From an uncultured Treponema sp. (GTDB taxonomy: Bacteria; Spirochaetota; Spirochaetia; Treponematales; Treponemataceae), in NCBI GenBank assembly GCA_937902125.1, contig CALDIB010000096.1:1-31368 (forward strand): a stretch of DNA of 31,368 bases, in the 5' to 3' direction. This document shows, one piece after another, positions 30,764 to 31,368 of this stretch. The notes beneath the pieces are model-generated. The model was not told where the DNA came from. It ran no database searches and was given only the letters and a program-made list of their open reading frames with translations. Position numbers and translations under genes: made by a program. Within the stretch, counting starts at the first letter, position 1; the number at the start of each line of letters is the position of its first letter.

Positions 30764-31348
30764 ATGAAAAAAAGTTGTATGAAAAAGACCGCGCGGCTTA
30801 TTGGCGGCGCCTTTGCTGCCGCGCTTGACGCCTTGGCGCTCTTTTCTTGCCAAAACCTGTCCGAGGGCGGCGGCTCTTCCTCCAAAAACTCATATCCCGT
30901 TGTCTGCTTTAAGGCCGGCATGCAGGCCGGCCTTGCGGCCTCTCCCCAAGAAATATCGGACCTTGTCTCCGCCGGCGGCCAAACTGCGGCGGCCCTTGGA
31001 GACGGACTTTCCCGCTCCGCGGCGCCCGACGTTAAAGCCACCGACGATCCGAATGGCGGCGTCAAATACTATATTGAGGCCGTCGCCGGAACAAAGGGAA
31101 CGGACTCTTACAAAAGGCATTTTGTTTACGGAACTTCTTCCACGCTGGAACTGGGCCTTGAGTCGGGAACGACTTGGAGCGTGACTTGCGGAATCGGAGA
31201 AGTGGAGGCCGACGCCTCTCCAAACGGAGAAGTGGCCGCGGGCGTCAAAACAGTCTACATGGCCGAAAACGACCCCAGCGTCGCCATCAGCCCGGAAACC
31301 CCTGTTTACTTTAAGGGGACCTCGAAAAACTTCAGTTTTTCGAGGTAA
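30764..31348 (+). CDS. Lipoprotein of unknown function, possibly truncated at its 3' end
   Basis: A 194-residue protein with a lipoprotein signal ending LALFSC (lipidated Cys at about residue 29), followed by a Gly/Ser-rich linker (EGGGSSSKNS). The rest is beta-prone with low complexity and shows no recognised domain; segments include VKYYIEAVAGTKGTDSYKRHF and TTWSVTCGIGEVEADASPNG. An in-frame ATG upstream (30737) lies in the -10 box and is rejected. The last seven residues and the stop codon are encoded inside a 12-bp inverted repeat next to the window end. This suggests either that the gene ends in a repeat or that the repeat has cut off a longer gene. Confidence 0.6.
   Translation: MKKSCMKKTARLIGGAFAAALDALALFSCQNLSEGGGSSSKNSYPVVCFKAGMQAGLAASPQEISDLVSAGGQTAAALGDGLSRSAAPDVKATDDPNGGVKYYIEAVAGTKGTDSYKRHFVYGTSSTLELGLESGTTWSVTCGIGEVEADASPNGEVAAGVKTVYMAENDPSVAISPETPVYFKGTSKNFSFSR
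31299..31346. repeat. Double-hairpin repeat at the end of the lipoprotein gene
   Basis: CCCC (31299-31302) and GGGG (31315-31318) form a short stem. A perfect 12-bp stem follows: ACCTCGAAAAAC (31319-31330) with GTTTTTCGAGGT (31335-31346) around a TTCA loop. The second stem spans the last codons and the first base of the TAA. A short sequence, AACTTTGAAAATGCGATG, follows before the window ends. No T-run follows the stem, so it is more like a dispersed repeat than a terminator. Confidence 0.6.
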
Positions 31349-31368
31349 CTTTGAAAATGCGATGTTGT

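Noticed and set aside
30641..30853. Longer N-terminus (71 extra residues) for the membrane-anchored binding protein
   Set aside because: It would run through the -10 regions and across the divergent promoter, has low-complexity basic sequence, and puts the membrane helix far from the start.

Overview
The window looks like a chromosomal segment of a spirochaete of the genus Treponema or a close relative. This is inferred from family content and style, not from a database search: phosphoglycerate mutase next to a metal-transport locus and behind DtxR-like dyads, spirochaetal lipoprotein signal peptides (FLSC, LFSC), large outer-membrane beta-barrels, a DUF4912 plus GH57 pair, and moderate GC. 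No rRNA, tRNA, CRISPR array, transposase or phage gene was found.

Layout. (1) 1-2066 (+): 3' part of feoB (ferrous iron importer) and a small Cys-rich membrane protein fused to an HMA domain. (2) 2067-4832 (+): gpmA behind a promoter bracketed by two dyads, then a single-chain PyrK-PyrD dihydroorotate dehydrogenase. (3) 10987-4857 (-): a five-gene run of a membrane-anchored beta-propeller-like protein, a degenerate LytM/M23 protein, two phosphohexomutase paralogues and a DnaQ-type exonuclease. (4) 11101-17486 (+): three outer-membrane barrel proteins (the first two Wzi-like paralogues), joined by ATGA overlaps, then an MGDG-synthase/MurG-type glycosyltransferase; this looks like an envelope glycolipid or surface-glycan operon. 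(5) thiI (-), divergent from a DUF4912 and GH57-like pair (+) probably linked to alpha-glucan metabolism. (6) 21232-25175 (-): a ChvE-GguA-GguB multiple-monosaccharide ABC importer. (7) 25566-30640 (-): a tightly overlapping four-gene sensory operon of membrane-anchored sugar-binding protein, YesM-type histidine kinase, YesN/AraC-type response regulator and XylF-like lipoprotein. (8) 30764-31348 (+): a lipoprotein whose end lies in a palindromic repeat.

How the parts fit. The sensory operon and the importer point the same way, and a 390-base spacer separates them. That spacer carries a structured repeat, strong hairpins and a helically phased set of A/T tracts with tandem CTAAAAATTC units just upstream of the chvE promoter. 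The simplest model is that the two binding proteins present sugar to the kinase, and the regulator then activates chvE-gguAB. A strong terminator between chvE and gguA would give excess binding protein.

The points most worth following are: the dual-binding-protein two-component operon and its candidate target site; the paired dyads at the gpmA promoter; the structured repeat that begins at the stop codons of two genes and shows a compensatory change; the HMA fusion in the feo locus; and several operon-leading genes whose -10 box sits so close to the ATG that the mRNA would be leaderless or nearly so.
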